NCBI GenBank assembly: GCA_029204225.1
Contig: CM055104.1
Location: 44,530,120 to 44,594,119 of the forward strand
Direction: 5' to 3'
Length of the DNA stretch: 64,000 nucleotides
Origin: Diphasiastrum complanatum
Lineage: Eukaryota > Streptophyta > Lycopodiopsida > Lycopodiales > Lycopodiaceae
The notes under the pieces are model-generated. The model saw only the letters and a list, made by a program, of their open reading frames with translations. It did no database searches and was not told where the DNA came from. Position numbers and translations under genes: made by a program. Shown one piece after another: positions 34,931-47,069 of the stretch (position 1 is its first letter; each line of letters begins with the position of its first letter).

Positions 34931-35214
34931 GATTACTACATTCATAAACATACAATACATTACAATAAACCCTAACATATTGAAATGAAGTAGAAAAGAA
35001 AATCGACTACAGAACTTTAATGCATATTGGAGTGGGACTTTCATACTTGTGATAACAAAAGAAGAGATAGATATGTGTTTAGAGATTGCACCAAGATGCA
35101 AAAGAATCATATACAACGTATAAAAAATAGTACTATCTAAAAATTAAAACATTAGAATCATACAATAATTCTATGTTATTTGTGTTCTGTACTTGTGCAT
35201 ATATGCAGTTTATC

Positions 35215-38200
35215 ACAACGAGATGAATTACATTCAGATCAGTCTAGCGATGAAGACACTACTCAAGTTAACAGGGTAAGTAATAAACATGCATGTTTTC
35301 TTGTTCATAAAAACTTTGTTATTATAAGTTAAACTATTGTGCTAAAGTGACATGTACTTGATTTTTATTTCTCGTAGAGAAATTATTTTCAAAATAAAAT
35401 ATGGTGCACATGCCTCAAGTGTGATGGACAAAAGATGCGTGAAAGACGCATTGTTGAAAATCATTTGTGGAAGTTTGTACGAAAAGAAAAAGGTCAACCA
35501 TCGAATTTGGAAGACATTGAGATTTGTTAACTTTATATGATTATTTTTTATTATAATCTTCGTCAATCTATATATGTCACTTATGGAATTTGTTTCATGT
35601 GTGTAGCCAATACATCGAATGTCATTCCACAGAGTTGATCCATCTGTGTTTAGTTACAGTCAACGTCAAGTTTTGATAGACTTGAGAAAACAAAGAATGA
35701 AACAAATTGAAGAGGCAAACACAATTGGAAAAAAAGAGTAATCAACTTGATTCTAATGATTATGATGATGAGGTGCAACACGATGAAACAATGCACAACA
35801 TGTTTGAATCTTACTTTGAAACAAATGAGAATGATGATATGCATGCATCTTCTCATAAAAATGAAAATCATGAACAATTTGAGATGGATGAAGACGAAAT
35901 TCTATTGCGCAAGGAGGCAGACACTCCTCTATATCCTGGAGCATCCATTTCGATACTAGCTACGTCAATTCTTATTCTAAACCTTCAAGCAATATACAAA
36001 TGGAGTGATCGTAGCGTGACATCTTTATTCGGGTACTTAACGCATAACACAACTATTATACTTTATAGCGTATTTACATTAAGTTAATTTTTTTTCTTTT
36101 CTAACAACTCACATTGCTCTTTTTTTAGGTTGTTGCATGGAATACTTCCGAAAGAAAATGTGATATCTAAAAGACGAAAAGAAGCACGAAAGATGATGAC
36201 CGTGCTTGGAAAGGATTACGACACAATACATGCATGTCCAGAAGACCATATTCTATATAGAGGTGAGCATTCAGAAAAGCTTCAATGTCCAATGTGTAAC
36301 GCTTCATGTTTTTGAGATGATGTACAAGGGGATAAAGTACCACGAAAAGTGTTACGACATTTTCCAATTATCCCACGATTGCAACATTTATTTTGATGTA
36401 AATTTTTGGCACAACTAATGGATTGGCATGTCAAAAATCGATCTACGAATGATGTGATGCAAGTACCAAGTGATTCACCTGCATGGAAACATATTGAAGA
36501 CCAATGGCCCGAGTTTAAAAACGAACCTCGTAATTTGAGATTTGGCCTTGCTATGGATGGCGTAAATCCTTTTAGTGTTCAAGCGTCAACTTGGTCCACA
36601 TGGCCAGTTGTGCTCGTTAACTATAACATACCTCCATGGTTGAGTATTAAAACGGGACACTTGTTATTGGCTTTATTGATTCCAGAAAAGTACAAGGCCA
36701 AGAACATGGATGTGTATCTTGCACCTTTGGTCGATGAATTGTGCATTCTTTGGAATGGTATTCAGCTTACGACATCTCGAGACCTTTACAACAATGGAAC
36801 TTCGTTGTTCATGGAATTATAATGTGGACGATGTTTAATTTTACCCCGATTTAAGCGAATGTTCAGGTATCTATATAATGAATCTAATCTGTTTTAGGGT
36901 TTAACGTTTGAGTATATTAAACTAAGCTTACGTTTAATTTGGTTTATGAACTATGTAGGTTTAATAACATCGGGTTACAATGCATCTTATATTTGTGGAC
37001 CACTTTTGGAGGGTCGACATAGCATAAATATGTTAAAAAAAGTGGTGTACGAAAATCATCGCAAATACTTGCCGCTTGATCATCCTTTCCGAAGGTTGAA
37101 TAGGCGATTTTTTTGGAGGGCGAGGAGATAATTCTCTAACTACACCACCACCCTCACGCATGGGTGTAGCGGAATGGCATGGTGAATGGCTTAAACATCA
37201 CGACGTTAATTCTTCATGGAATGAATCCATTGATGGTATGAAACGGTTGTCTATTTTTTATAAATTACCCTATTGGAGAAATTTATTGATAAACCATCTA
37301 TTGGATCCTATGCACATATTCAAAAACATCAGTGAATCCTTATGGAACCATATCATTGGCATAAAAGACAACTCCGCAGCTCGTAAAGATCTACAAGCGT
37401 CCAATGTGACAAGACCCTATTGGATTCAATACACCGAAGATGGAGATGAGATTCTACCTAGCGTGTCGTGGATTCTTACAAAAGAGCAACTCTCATATGT
37501 TAAACATGTCATAAAACAAATGAGAACTCCAACAGGCTATGCACATTCTTTTTGCAAATCATGTACCAAAGATGGAAAATTAAGTGGATTGAAATCACAT
37601 GATTGGCATAAGATGTTGCAATTCATACTTCCACTTTCTATTCGAGGTCTCTTCAACGATAACGTACGAAATACGCTTTACAAATTGTCATCGATGATTA
37701 GGTTTGTATATTTTTTTTTAGCACTTGTATAAATATGTGTTATTTCAATAATTTTATGTGTTACACAACCTTATGTACTATCAATCTTGCAGGTGGATTT
37801 CCTCAAAAGAAATAAAAAATAGTGAATTGGATTCCATGAAAATCCAAATGATTGAAATGGTATGTTTGTTGGAAAGAGATTTTCCAACTTCCTTTTTGGA
37901 TATACAAGATCATCTTCTAGTGCATTTGGTCAAAGAAGTACCAATTGCAGGACCTATTTACACGAGATGGATGTTCTACCTTGAGCGCTTTATGAAAGTT
38001 TTGAAGGGCTTTGTGAGACAAAAGGCAAGGCTAGAAGGTAGCATTGCAGAAAGTTGGCTTGTACAGGAATCTTACAATGGCATCTTGCAAGTCCAAAAAT
38101 GTGGTGTGAAGAAGGAGATGAACGTGTTAAAGGTGAAGTACCACAAGGAAATGGTGTGCAAAAGAGACTTTCACCTCAATTAAAAGAGAAAATTGACACA

Positions 38201-39330
38201 TTCATATTATATAATTGTGGACAAATGAAAAAGTGGATTTCAAGGTATGAAAAAGCCAAAAAGGAAAGAAACATAACATTGAAACGAAGAAGAAATATCA
38301 ATCGAAGAAGAAGGAGGGCATTGGAGAACGACGAACCTTTGGAGCCTTTACCTGCAAAATGCACTCGTGAATTTTTTTGATATGATGCTAAAAGCATCTG
38401 AAAACGGAGAGGAAGTGACCAAATTAGAATGGGAATCTGTTCATGGATGTGGATGGAAGGTTAGTGTAATATTGTTTGTGTGAAGTTTTGTTTTTGTACT
38501 ACTCAATATATGAATAGTATTTCTAATTACACACATTTGTTTTTTTTTTGTGTTTTAGTATAAATCATACACTGCCATGTGGGCATATGGACACCATTAC
38601 CATGTTGAGAGAGTTGACAACAAGCAACGTACATATGATTGTGGTATAATGGCCAACTTTCAACAAGAGAGTCGTTCTAGTGCGAGGGACCCTAATGTCA
38701 TTTCGGGCGACCTAGACTATGTCGCACATTGCAACATATTTATGAAGTCAATTACGAGACTAACGACCAATACTTTATTTTTGACATAAGATGGTTTAAG
38801 GTCATCTATCGTGGAAGCAACGCCACGATTAGAAATGATAACTCAAAGTTTTTCAGAATCGACTCAACAAAATGTATATCGATGGACTCTCATCACACTT
38901 TAGTATTGCCATGACAAAGTGAGACTCTAAAATTTCAATGTCATTAATATTCGGAATCCAATTATTTATGTATCAATCTTATAATACTAAATTAATTTTT
39001 TTTAATCCTTTGGCAGATTATATTCCATCCAAATCGAATAGACCCAAGATGGTGGTATGTGATCCAACTTAATGCAAGAAAATGACGTGTGTTTTAAGGA
39101 AAAGATATTGTTGAATTGGATACACACGACGAACCACCATCCAATTTTGGCGACGTTTTGGAAGAACCTGAACCACTCATCCAAACTCCAAATGATGTCG
39201 AAATGATGGGAGAAGAACGTACAAATGGAAATGTTGAGATTCCTATGATCGTACAAGACCAAATTGGGAGAAATTTGAGGCCCTGACATTTGGATGAGAT
39301 AGAATTAGAAGAGGAGGAGATTGAACTATG
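35215..39330 (+). pseudogene. CACTA-M TNP2-like transposase
   Basis: Exons and fragments in order: IWCTCLKCDGQKMRERRIVENHL (transposase-associated Cys motif, about 35398-35470), an acidic Asp/Asn-rich stretch (35750-35900), then the TNP2 core from 36130: LLHGILPKENVISKRRKEA, HACPEDHILYRGEH, KVLRHFPIIPRLQ, SPAWKHIEDQWPEF, LRFGLAMDGVNPFSVQ, TWPVVLVNYNIPPWLSIK and MDVYLAPLVDEL. Later pieces: HLLDPMHIFKNISESLW, SHDWHKMLQFILPLSIRG, IAGPIYTRWMFYLERFMK and the C-terminal DIRWFKVIYRGSNA to about 39300. TGA codons at 36313 and about 36385, a frame change near 36800 and more later make it non-functional. Plausible introns lie at 36870-36955 and 37690-37790. Confidence 0.88.
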
Positions 39331-40679
39331 ACAATTTTATAGTTGTTACACTGTGTATTATAATTTCTCCCTATGAACCAAGTTAATTAGTTTATTTTAT
39401 TGTTGGTCTTTCACAAGTAGGTTAAGCCTTTGTGAAGTTGGATTTTAGGTTAAGCTGTCATTTGAGCTAGTTAAGCCGTCATTTGAGTTAGTTCCTAAGT
39501 AGAGAAACGAGAGAAGAGCAGATCCTACCCTCAGAATACCCATCCTATGCTTGCACTACCTTTTTAGCATCCATATTCATGCTAGTAGGAAGAAGCCTTA
39601 GCATCGACTAGATGGGAGACAGCCATAGCCATGCTAGAAGGAGCCTTAGCCGGAATTAGATACCAAAGAGCTAACATTGGCACTGTTGCCGCTCTATTTT
39701 TTGCTTTGTCTACTACTCTTTCTGTTTTTCAAGCTATTTCTTGCTTGGTGCTTTTTGCTTTTCTTTTCTTGCTTCTTGTTGTCTTTGTGTTGCTTATTGC
39801 TTTTGCCTTTTGCTTTCTATTTTTCTTGCAAGCATCCTTGCTTGTTTTTTTTTTTTTTTACCTTCAAGAAGTCTCATAAAGGGTTTACGCTCATAGAGGG
39901 TTTAAGAGTTTATTCTCATAGAGGGTTTATGGGTTTATGCTCATAGAGGATTATGGAAATTCAATCCTAGAGGGCAGCCACGCGTTTTTGAAGAAGAGGA
40001 GAGCAGGAGGGCAATGTTTTGGGCACGCCATCAGCCTGTTAGTGAGATCATAGAGGGCGCTTTTTCAGGATGCTTCTTGTGATATAGGCCATTTGGTGAA
40101 GCAGGGGGCGCATCATTTGCTGCCTAGCGTGTAGAGAACAGCTTGTTGGAAGTAATCATCTGCTACCTAGAGTGTCTCCAAGTGTTTTTCGTTGTTTCCA
40201 GGTGTTTTCAACCGTTTGCAGGTGCCGTCAGCAGGTGTTTTCCTCTGTTTCCAGGCGTTTTCAGCCGTTTGCAGGTGCCATCAATTGAAGACATGCACTT
40301 TCCATCTTCCCAGCTGCCATCATCCGATTTTCAGAGGTGGTTAGCACTTCTGCTTCACGATACATCTCGAATAACCAGCCACCTCCTTCCAAATACTCAA
40401 CCTTCATTTTCAGCAGCACCAATGGCCATAAGCAAAGCTTCATTTTTTCAGAATCAGTTATTGTAGTCTTTTCACAAGTGTTCTCATGTTTGCATCCACC
40501 CTCAGCCCTGTGCAATTAAGCATTATTTTCAAACATTTTTTCAAACCTGTTCAACGTTGTGTTATGGTTGTTTTTCCAACTTCAGAGTTTTGTCAGTGTT
40601 TTTCCTATTGTTTTTTCACCTTCGCTATCGGAAGAGCTGATTTTTCAGCAGTATTCACATGTTTTTACCTCCCCGGTCC

Positions 40680-40945
40680 AGGTGTGCTAGGAAGTACGTT
40701 CCCATGTGCAAATCATCTTTCACCCTGTTTGTGCAAGTAAGTACGTTCCTACGTGCGAGTCATCTATCACCGTGTGCGAGTAAGTACGTTCTCGTGTGCG
40801 AGTCATCTTCTGTGCGAGTACTTCCTATGCGAGTCATCTTTTGTGCGAGTCATGTGCGAGCATTAAGTTTTCTTGCACAAGTCATTTTTTGTGCGAGTCA
40901 TCTTCCTGTGTGAGTCATTTTCTGTGCGAGTCCCTAGCAATTTTC
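40680..40945. repeat. Cluster of (T)GTGCGAGTCAT words
   Basis: GTGCGAGT or its close variants recur about ten times (for example CGTGCGAGTCATC, TGTGCGAGTAAGTACGTTC, TTGTGCGAGTCATGTGCGAGC), irregularly spaced. Not a CRISPR: spacing and unit length vary and no spacers of uniform size exist. Confidence 0.6.
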
Positions 40946-41053
40946 TGTCAGTCTCTTGCTTTCTGGTCCATTTGAGTTGACTAGGTCAAAAATAATTCAT
41001 CTTGTCTGTGCGAGTCATTCTCTGCTTCTCGTCAACTACAAGAGTACTAGAGG

Positions 41054-41056
<3 letters not shown>

Positions 41057-41089
<33 letters not shown>
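41057..41089. repeat. (TA)n microsatellite
   Basis: Uninterrupted TA dinucleotides, about 16 units. Confidence 0.95.
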
Positions 41090-41091
<2 letters not shown>

Positions 41092-41391
41092 CTAATTAGT
41101 TCCACTGAAGGCGATACCAATCGGAAACCTAGTGTCATCCACTAAACCATTATTTGGTATACATCCTACGCGACCGATCTAACCTATTATCACATCACTT
41201 CGGCTATTTACTCATCAACTATCGGCAAAAACATCCTGCCACGTCTAGTTGGAATAAGACATAGGCATATCTAGTAGGGTACCGGCCTTAGACATGACCT
41301 AGATGGAAGCCATAGACTAGGGAGAGACCTTTGCCCTCATCCATCCACCCAAACCATTTGTCTGGCCTTGTGATAATCCGTTTAGATCAAC

Positions 41392-42020
41392 ATGGCAGGA
41401 CCATCCCATCTCCTGCCCAAGTTGGAGAAAAGACTTTCTCGGATTGACGCACCTAAGTACAATGGCGAATCAGATCTGACACGATTTCTCCAAGATTTCA
41501 ACAATGCTTGTAAATTCTATGGGGATGAATTTGACACCGAAAAGGTACGTTTATTCCCCATGATTTTACAAGGTGACGCAAAAGAGTGGTTTTTAAACCT
41601 TAAAGGCCCAGACAACACGTTTTGGGAGACCACCCCCGCAGCACTGATCAAACGGTTCAAACCCTCCAAACTGACGTAGACTCCTTTCATCCAATTGATG
41701 CATATCAAGATGCGAAGTAAAGAATCTGTGCGCACCTACATCGAGCACTTCAAGCATCTTAGAGTAGAGTGTGTCGATGATCACGTAACTGAAAAAATGG
41801 CCATTAAACTTTTTTTAGTCAGTTTACCCAAGGCCATTAGGAGAGAATTGAAACTCGCAGACTCGTATGAGCGATTGAAAGAGGCGATGGATGACGTCAT
41901 CCGTGAAAAAGATGAAGGTTCTGACGAGGACTATGACTTTCGCAACAAGAGGGGAAAGGGGCTAATTAAGCAGAAGACTTCTCGCATGGAAGAATCGTCC
42001 TCATCTAGTGAGGTTGATAT
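41392..42020 (+). pseudogene. Gypsy-J gag
   Basis: The ATG at 41392 gives MAGPSHLLPKLEKRLS. The gag domain follows: RIDAPKYNGESDLTRFLQDF, KVRLFPMILQGDAKEWFL and LIKRFKPSKLT, then a TAG (41677-41679), after which the same frame continues with KMRSKESVRTYIEHFKHLRVEC, PKAIRRELKLADSYERLKEAM and an acidic DEGSDEDYDF. Similar to Gypsy-N gag, so from a related lineage. The frame is cut at about 42015 by Copia-K sequence. Zinc knuckles, protease and pol are absent. Confidence 0.85.
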
Positions 42021-42723
42021 CTATGCCTTTACAGTTCTCCATATGGAATTTCCTAAGCATGGAAAGTGCATATCTACTTTGGCTTATAAATGCATGACCT
42101 TTCCAAAAACCTATTTCAAGGCCTAGAATATAGTGAAGAACCCCTAAGTCTTGCATCTTAAAATCAGTACCAAGTGCATGCTTAGTTTTTTCAACTAACT
42201 TCTCATTGTTTCCACAAAGAATGATATGATCTACATAGATGAGAAGAATAATTACAAAGTTATTTACAAACTTATAATACAGAGAAGGGTCATATTCACT
42301 TAAACAAAATCCGAGTGATATGAGATAGGAATTGAGCCTTGCATACCAAGACCTTGGTGCCTGTTTCAGTCCATACAGACTTTTGAACAAAAGACAAACT
42401 TTTGATTCATCACCTTCCTTCACAAAACCTGGAGGCTACTCTATATAAATCTCCTCCTCAAGGTAACCATTGAGAAATGCATTAGAAACATCAAGCTGGA
42501 ACATACTCCATTTGTGAAAACATGCAAGAGAGATGAGCATTCGAATTGTTACCATCTTTGCAACTAGTGCAAAGGTGTCTTCATAATCAAGACCTTTGAT
42601 CTGTGAGTAGCCTTTGGCACAAAGTCTTGCTTTATACTTATTGATAGATTCATCATGATTATACTTGATTCTGAATACCCACTTACATCCAATCACATGT
42701 GGAGGACTTGACTCCCACCCCAA
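42015..42723 (-). pseudogene. Copia-K: RT fragment
   Basis: The minus-strand frame from 42723 reads VIGCKWVFRIKYNHDES, ARLCAKGYSQIKGLDYEDTF, FQLDVSNAFLNGYLEEEIYIE, then one TAG (42436-42438) and, in the same frame, CLLFKSLYGLKQAPRSWYAR, LLIYVDHIILCG and LGVLHYILGLEI. The catalytic box is YVDH instead of YVDD, a change likely to inactivate it. Only this one stop interrupts about 230 codons. No LTRs, integrase or RNase H adjoin. Confidence 0.85.
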
Positions 42724-44075
42724 GCTTCTTGGTCACTCACCAAATGTGTGAGCACACTCCTAAAGATTGGTACTATTGCTCCATTATATCATGGGACCTA
42801 TCTACCTCTATGTTGTACATAACACGACAGGCACATCCACATCTCGAACAGCTCCAACACTTCCCATTAAGGTGCATAGTGTGATGTGAACTCTTATTCC
42901 ATGTGATGTTGCAAGGGGAGGTCGATGTGATGCCATGTTAAAAATGGATGGTTGAATTAATAGGTTAAATGCTTGAAGCATCCTAGCCACCTCTAAAATG
43001 TGTGGGCACTTCTAGTTATATCAAGGGACACTCAATGGTCAATAGTTCTTTAAGTGTGGTCCATTCTCTTGTTTAAGGGACAACAAGGCAATTAGCCTTC
43101 ACAAAGCAACATTTACTCAATGCACCTCCAACAAAGAGATGCCAAATTCCTATGTAAAGAGTTTTTGGCATCAAATATCTCATGCACAATGCACACCCAT
43201 GGCAAGTTAATCCCTCCATCATCTTTCACAATAATTGAGGGTAGTTGGATAAGATGGGTTGAGTTGGGATTTGACCCTTACGCACGGAACCAAGCTACTC
43301 GATAAGTCAGCTTCTAGGTTTGCTGTTGCTCATAATCATCATCGTGTAGCTTATTTTTAAGCTTCATGGAAGCATTTATACTTTATAACATTGTAGCCCA
43401 AATGTAGGTTTTCCTATGGATTCATGCACGAATTATGGCCCACAAAGCTCAAATGCTTTATCCGTTGAAATAATGAAATAGTTTTCTATTCAATGGTGCA
43501 TAGGTCGTGATGATTGTACTATCGTGTAGGCCAATTCATAGCATTAGATAATTCGGAATCTACAAACGTGTGTATGTCAATTGATAATCATATGCGGGAA
43601 CAGTGAATGGATTAGTTTGATGCTAGATTTTCCATAAATCTTTTGGCAGCTTAGAGTTGGACGCAAAAGCAGGCAACTGTGGAAGGACTTAGTCACTTAT
43701 TCCAAGTGTTGTCAGATTTTGGGTTGACGGGTTCTGCAAGAGGCTCCTACATGCTATGCATCCAAGGAGTTTTTGTTTGTTGAATGAGATCTTATAGGAT
43801 TATAACGGATTTTGATTCTTGTAGCATCAGATGGATGAACGTTTGTTTTGGACGGATACATTATTTGCTCATAGAGGCAGAAGATTGCTGAATTGGGGCG
43901 CATATTGTTGAGGTTCTGCATGCGCTCACACACTCACGGTAGGTGGAATCGACGCATTGATCTGACATAATTACTTGGCAGGCTCAGAACTGGTGAGTGT
44001 CGTTTCATGATAATTGGTGTTTTAATCATCAAAAGGCATAAGTGCATGAGCACAGGTGATGGTGGGTAGAGTGGT
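42724..44075 (+). promoter_or_regulatory. Upstream flank of right KFB copy
   Basis: No gene. From about 42845 it parallels the flank at 25.9-26.9 kb (see that entry). An in-frame TAG about 10 bp before the ATG at 44076 supports that start. Confidence 0.5.
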
Positions 44076-45179
44076 ATGGAGCCCACGGCGCTGATCCCAG
44101 GATTACCCGAAGAAATAGCATGGACGTGCTTTGTCCGAGTATCTTATGAATGGTATCCTCACATGCAGGTAGTATGCCGCAGATGGAAGGCGGTTCTGAG
44201 GAGCGAGGAGTTCCATAAAGCTCGTAAGAGGGCAGGATCTTCAAGGCACTGCGTGTGCATGGTTCAAGCACTGCCTCCATCCTCCACAGCCCCCATCGCC
44301 AAAGCGGCTGAAACATCCATTCCGCCTATAATGGGTATCAGCGTCTACGACTTGCACCAACGTTCCTGGATGAAATTGTGTCCTGTGCCCAGACTCTCAC
44401 AAGGTGCGCCTCTTTTCAGCCGGTGCGTCTGCAGTAATGGTAAGCTCATCTTGCTGGGAGGATGGAATCCCACAAGCTATGCAACTATAAGATCGGTGTA
44501 TATCTTCGATTTCTATAGCAGGAAATGGTGCCGTGGATCAGATATGCTAACCTCCCGCTCCTTCTTCGCATGCAGTGCTGTCGATGGCCACGTCTTTGTG
44601 GCTGGTGGGCACGACGGAAACAAGGATGCTATGGCGACAGCCGAGGTCTACTCCGTAGAGGATGATAGGTGGAGAGAGCTTCCTAGGATGAGCGAGGAGC
44701 GAGATGAGTGCGGGGGATTTGAGCTGAATGGAAAATTCTACGTGGTGAGTGGCTATCACACCCAAACTCAGGGACAGTTTGTGCAGAGTGGGGAGGTGTA
44801 CGATCCAAAGGTGGGGAATTGGAAGAGGATAGAGAATGTATGGATGAAAGCTACTTGCAGCGCTGCTATAACAGCCGTTGCTTGTGGCAAGCTCCATGAT
44901 TTCAATGGACAAGAAGTGCTGTGCTACAACGCTGATTTGAATTCGTGGGTGGTGGTGGATGCCATTCCGGAAGGCAGACCCGTGGCAGCTTGCAGTACCA
45001 CCCCGGCCTCGGATTGCATCGTAGTGGCCACTGCATCCTGCAGCGGTCATTTGAAATGCAAATACAAGTTATTCCTGTACAAACCAAGCCTTGTCAATGA
45101 TTCTGTGTGGACTAAAATAGAGAGCGAGGAGGAGGATTTCTCGGGGTTGATTCAATCCTTGTGCATGGTTGAGCTTTGA
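42845..45179 (+). repeat. Segmental duplication, right copy (KFB locus)
   Basis: Partner of 25880-27965, same orientation, about 17 kb apart, separated by transposon debris. Confidence 0.7.
44076..45179 (+). CDS. F-box/kelch-repeat protein (KFB family), intact
   Basis: A single-exon frame of 367 residues. The F-box lies at about residues 5-46 (LIPGLPEEIAWTCFVRV, VVCRRWKAVL), the SKP1-binding part of an SCF ubiquitin ligase. Kelch repeats lie at about 112-151 (LLGGWNPTSYATIRSVYIFD), 160-205 (FVAGGHDGNKDA, with the paired Gly and later Trp), 206-256 (YVVSGYHTQTQGQF, Gly-Gly replaced by Ser-Gly) and 258-300, forming a substrate-binding propeller. The family resembles Arabidopsis KFBs that target phenylalanine ammonia-lyase or type-B response regulators; which substrate applies here cannot be told. 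Length is typical of the family. An upstream in-frame stop fixes the ATG. The left paralogue is broken in the F-box, so this copy presumably carries the function. Confidence 0.95.
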   Translation: MEPTALIPGLPEEIAWTCFVRVSYEWYPHMQVVCRRWKAVLRSEEFHKARKRAGSSRHCVCMVQALPPSSTAPIAKAAETSIPPIMGISVYDLHQRSWMKLCPVPRLSQGAPLFSRCVCSNGKLILLGGWNPTSYATIRSVYIFDFYSRKWCRGSDMLTSRSFFACSAVDGHVFVAGGHDGNKDAMATAEVYSVEDDRWRELPRMSEERDECGGFELNGKFYVVSGYHTQTQGQFVQSGEVYDPKVGNWKRIENVWMKATCSAAITAVACGKLHDFNGQEVLCYNADLNSWVVVDAIPEGRPVAACSTTPASDCIVVATASCSGHLKCKYKLFLYKPSLVNDSVWTKIESEEEDFSGLIQSLCMVEL

Positions 45180-46803
45180 ATCAGCCCAAAAGGAAATTCG
45201 GGTTGAAAACTGTCAAATTATTGGATGCAATCATCCTCTAAAAAATTAACAACTGTGACATAAAAGTGTACAGCGCGAAGCTGCCTTAGCTAGTCATTGA
45301 CAATATATTTATGGAAAGTTCGTACCTCTTCATGGCTAATAGTCTTTAGTATAGGGCTAAGGAAGCGGACGGGGGTGGATGAGTCCACTCCTCCTTTTTT
45401 TATATAAAAAAAATTAGTGATAATTAGTGTTAAAAAATCAAAAGAAAATGGACACGTCCTACCCCGCGTCCAGGTCCGGATGCGGACGCAGATTATCCGC
45501 GTCCGGCGCGGACCCTCATGTCTGGACTACTTGGGTGAGGCCCCGTCCCGGGCCTTCAACACCTAGAGGGCGGCAGCCCCAGGCGGTCCCCTGCCATGAC
45601 AATCGATGATTTTTTTTTTGCTAAAAATAAGCCAAGATTTACTAAAAATAGTGAGTTTATGATTTCAATTTTAACTAAAAAGTACTTTTTAATAATAGTA
45701 AAAGTATCTTACAAAGTGTAATGCACTTATAGATGTGTCTAAAAATAATAATGATGCATTATACATTTATTACTTCTCCAAATCTTGAAATAATAAATGC
45801 AGGTGTGATATTGTGGCTTTTAAGGTTTCATAGAAATACACTGTAAAAAAATCAGTAGGTTGTTAAGTTTACAAAGATCCCTACAAGAAATGATTGCAAT
45901 AAAATGTTGGATCATGGACAAGGCTCTTTTGGAAGGAAGAGTTCAGATGGGCTTAAGGGATCCCATTCGAGCTGGTCTCCCCAATACTCAACATAGTTGA
46001 AATTGTCAAAAAGAGGATTTATGTGGCAACTTTTGCTAGGCATAAATTCTAGATTTTTTTTTTTTCATGATTGGATTGAAAGCAAGAACTTTCAAGATTT
46101 GCTTGGGGCTTCATTGCACTGAACTCAACTCCTATGATATCAATTGTTGTTTTCACTGTTCGCGAAAAATCTACAAAGCCTAAGCTCATTTTTAAAATCA
46201 TATATTTACCTACTAAATTTATAGTTGTAGGTTATTAAAGCCTTACTTTTTTAACATATTGTAATCAAACTTGTAGTTTTTAATTCGATGAAACAGAGCA
46301 TTAGGCCTACAAGCTACAACTAAGCAGGGGCCGGGTTCAACTTATGCATTCCTTCACTTTTGCATATTATTTGTGGTTTTGAGCAAAATGAGTCGGTTCA
46401 ACCACGTCACTTAGCACTAGCAAGTCTTTTTACGCGTACTTTTAAAAAAAGTAAAAACCAATGACTGTTTGACACATCAGCAACAAACATTTACATCAAT
46501 AATCATCCTATACCAGATGGGTGAATATATGATTATTTGTTGATGATGTCAAACACCCATTGATTAATGATACATGTCGTAAGAAGTTTTTCATGTTACT
46601 ATGTTATTGTCTCTAGGGTGCAACAAATGCATTGTTCTTGTTAGTGAACCTTTTTTTTTTCACAAAAAGACTTGCTCTAGCTACAATAAGCTTTTTTAAG
46701 GGTGGTTTCAAATGAGCTGTTCCCTTTGCTTGGCCCTTTGACTTGTTATACACTTTTTGAATTTTGGCAAGTGAATAGCCAAATATCATTTGGTTACTTG
46801 CCA
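45180..46803. other. spacer downstream of right KFB
   Basis: No gene supported. A GC-rich island (about 45450-45610, with GCGTCCGGCGCGGAC and inverted GTCCGGATGCGGAC words) stands out in AT-rich DNA. Its short open frame has no recognisable domain. Confidence 0.4.
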
Positions 46804-47069
46804 AATATTGCCATAATTGGTAGTTTCCAAGTACTTACCAAAAAGCCTAGTTTTACTTTACTAGATTCAATGTATCTCAATCAATCAAGAGAAATAGGTC
46901 CAAATACGACCTTATCACTTCACCTAGTTATTAAAAATAGTAAAGACACTATTTTTGGCCCTTATTAACATAAATAAATAAATTTCTAAGTAGAAATCTA
47001 AGTTTGGCCTCCAAATTGCCAAATAGAACCAACAAAACTAGTTGACAGTTTTCACACTGACCCTCTTCA

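Larger units (their letters stand above)
34476..39340 (+). mobile_element. CACTA-M: En/Spm (CACTA) DNA transposon remnant
   Basis: Defined by a TNP2-type transposase on the plus strand and a divergent second frame on the minus strand. CACTA/TAGTG termini and the usual 3-bp duplication were not found by eye, so the limits are those of coding similarity. Confidence 0.75.
39341..41391 (+). other. Gene-free stretch upstream of Gypsy-J gag; short tandem repeats
   Basis: No gene is supported. Contains three copies of CTCATAGAGGGTTTA-like units (39889-39945), a Leu/Phe-rich frame with no homology (39631-39946), a repeated GTTTTCANCCGTTTGCAGGTGCC segment (about 40205 and 40258), a TGCGAGTCAT cluster (40740-40940) and a (TA)n run. 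Its place before gag suggests it includes the LTR and leader of Gypsy-J, but no second LTR was found. Confidence 0.4.

Noticed and set aside
39631-39946. Leu/Phe-rich hydrophobic frames resembling membrane proteins
   Set aside because: CTT/TTT-rich low-complexity DNA, two overlapping frames equally good, no start context or homology.
45427-45609. GC-rich open frame of 60 residues
   Set aside because: Isolated, no domain; the GC-rich palindromic island explains it.
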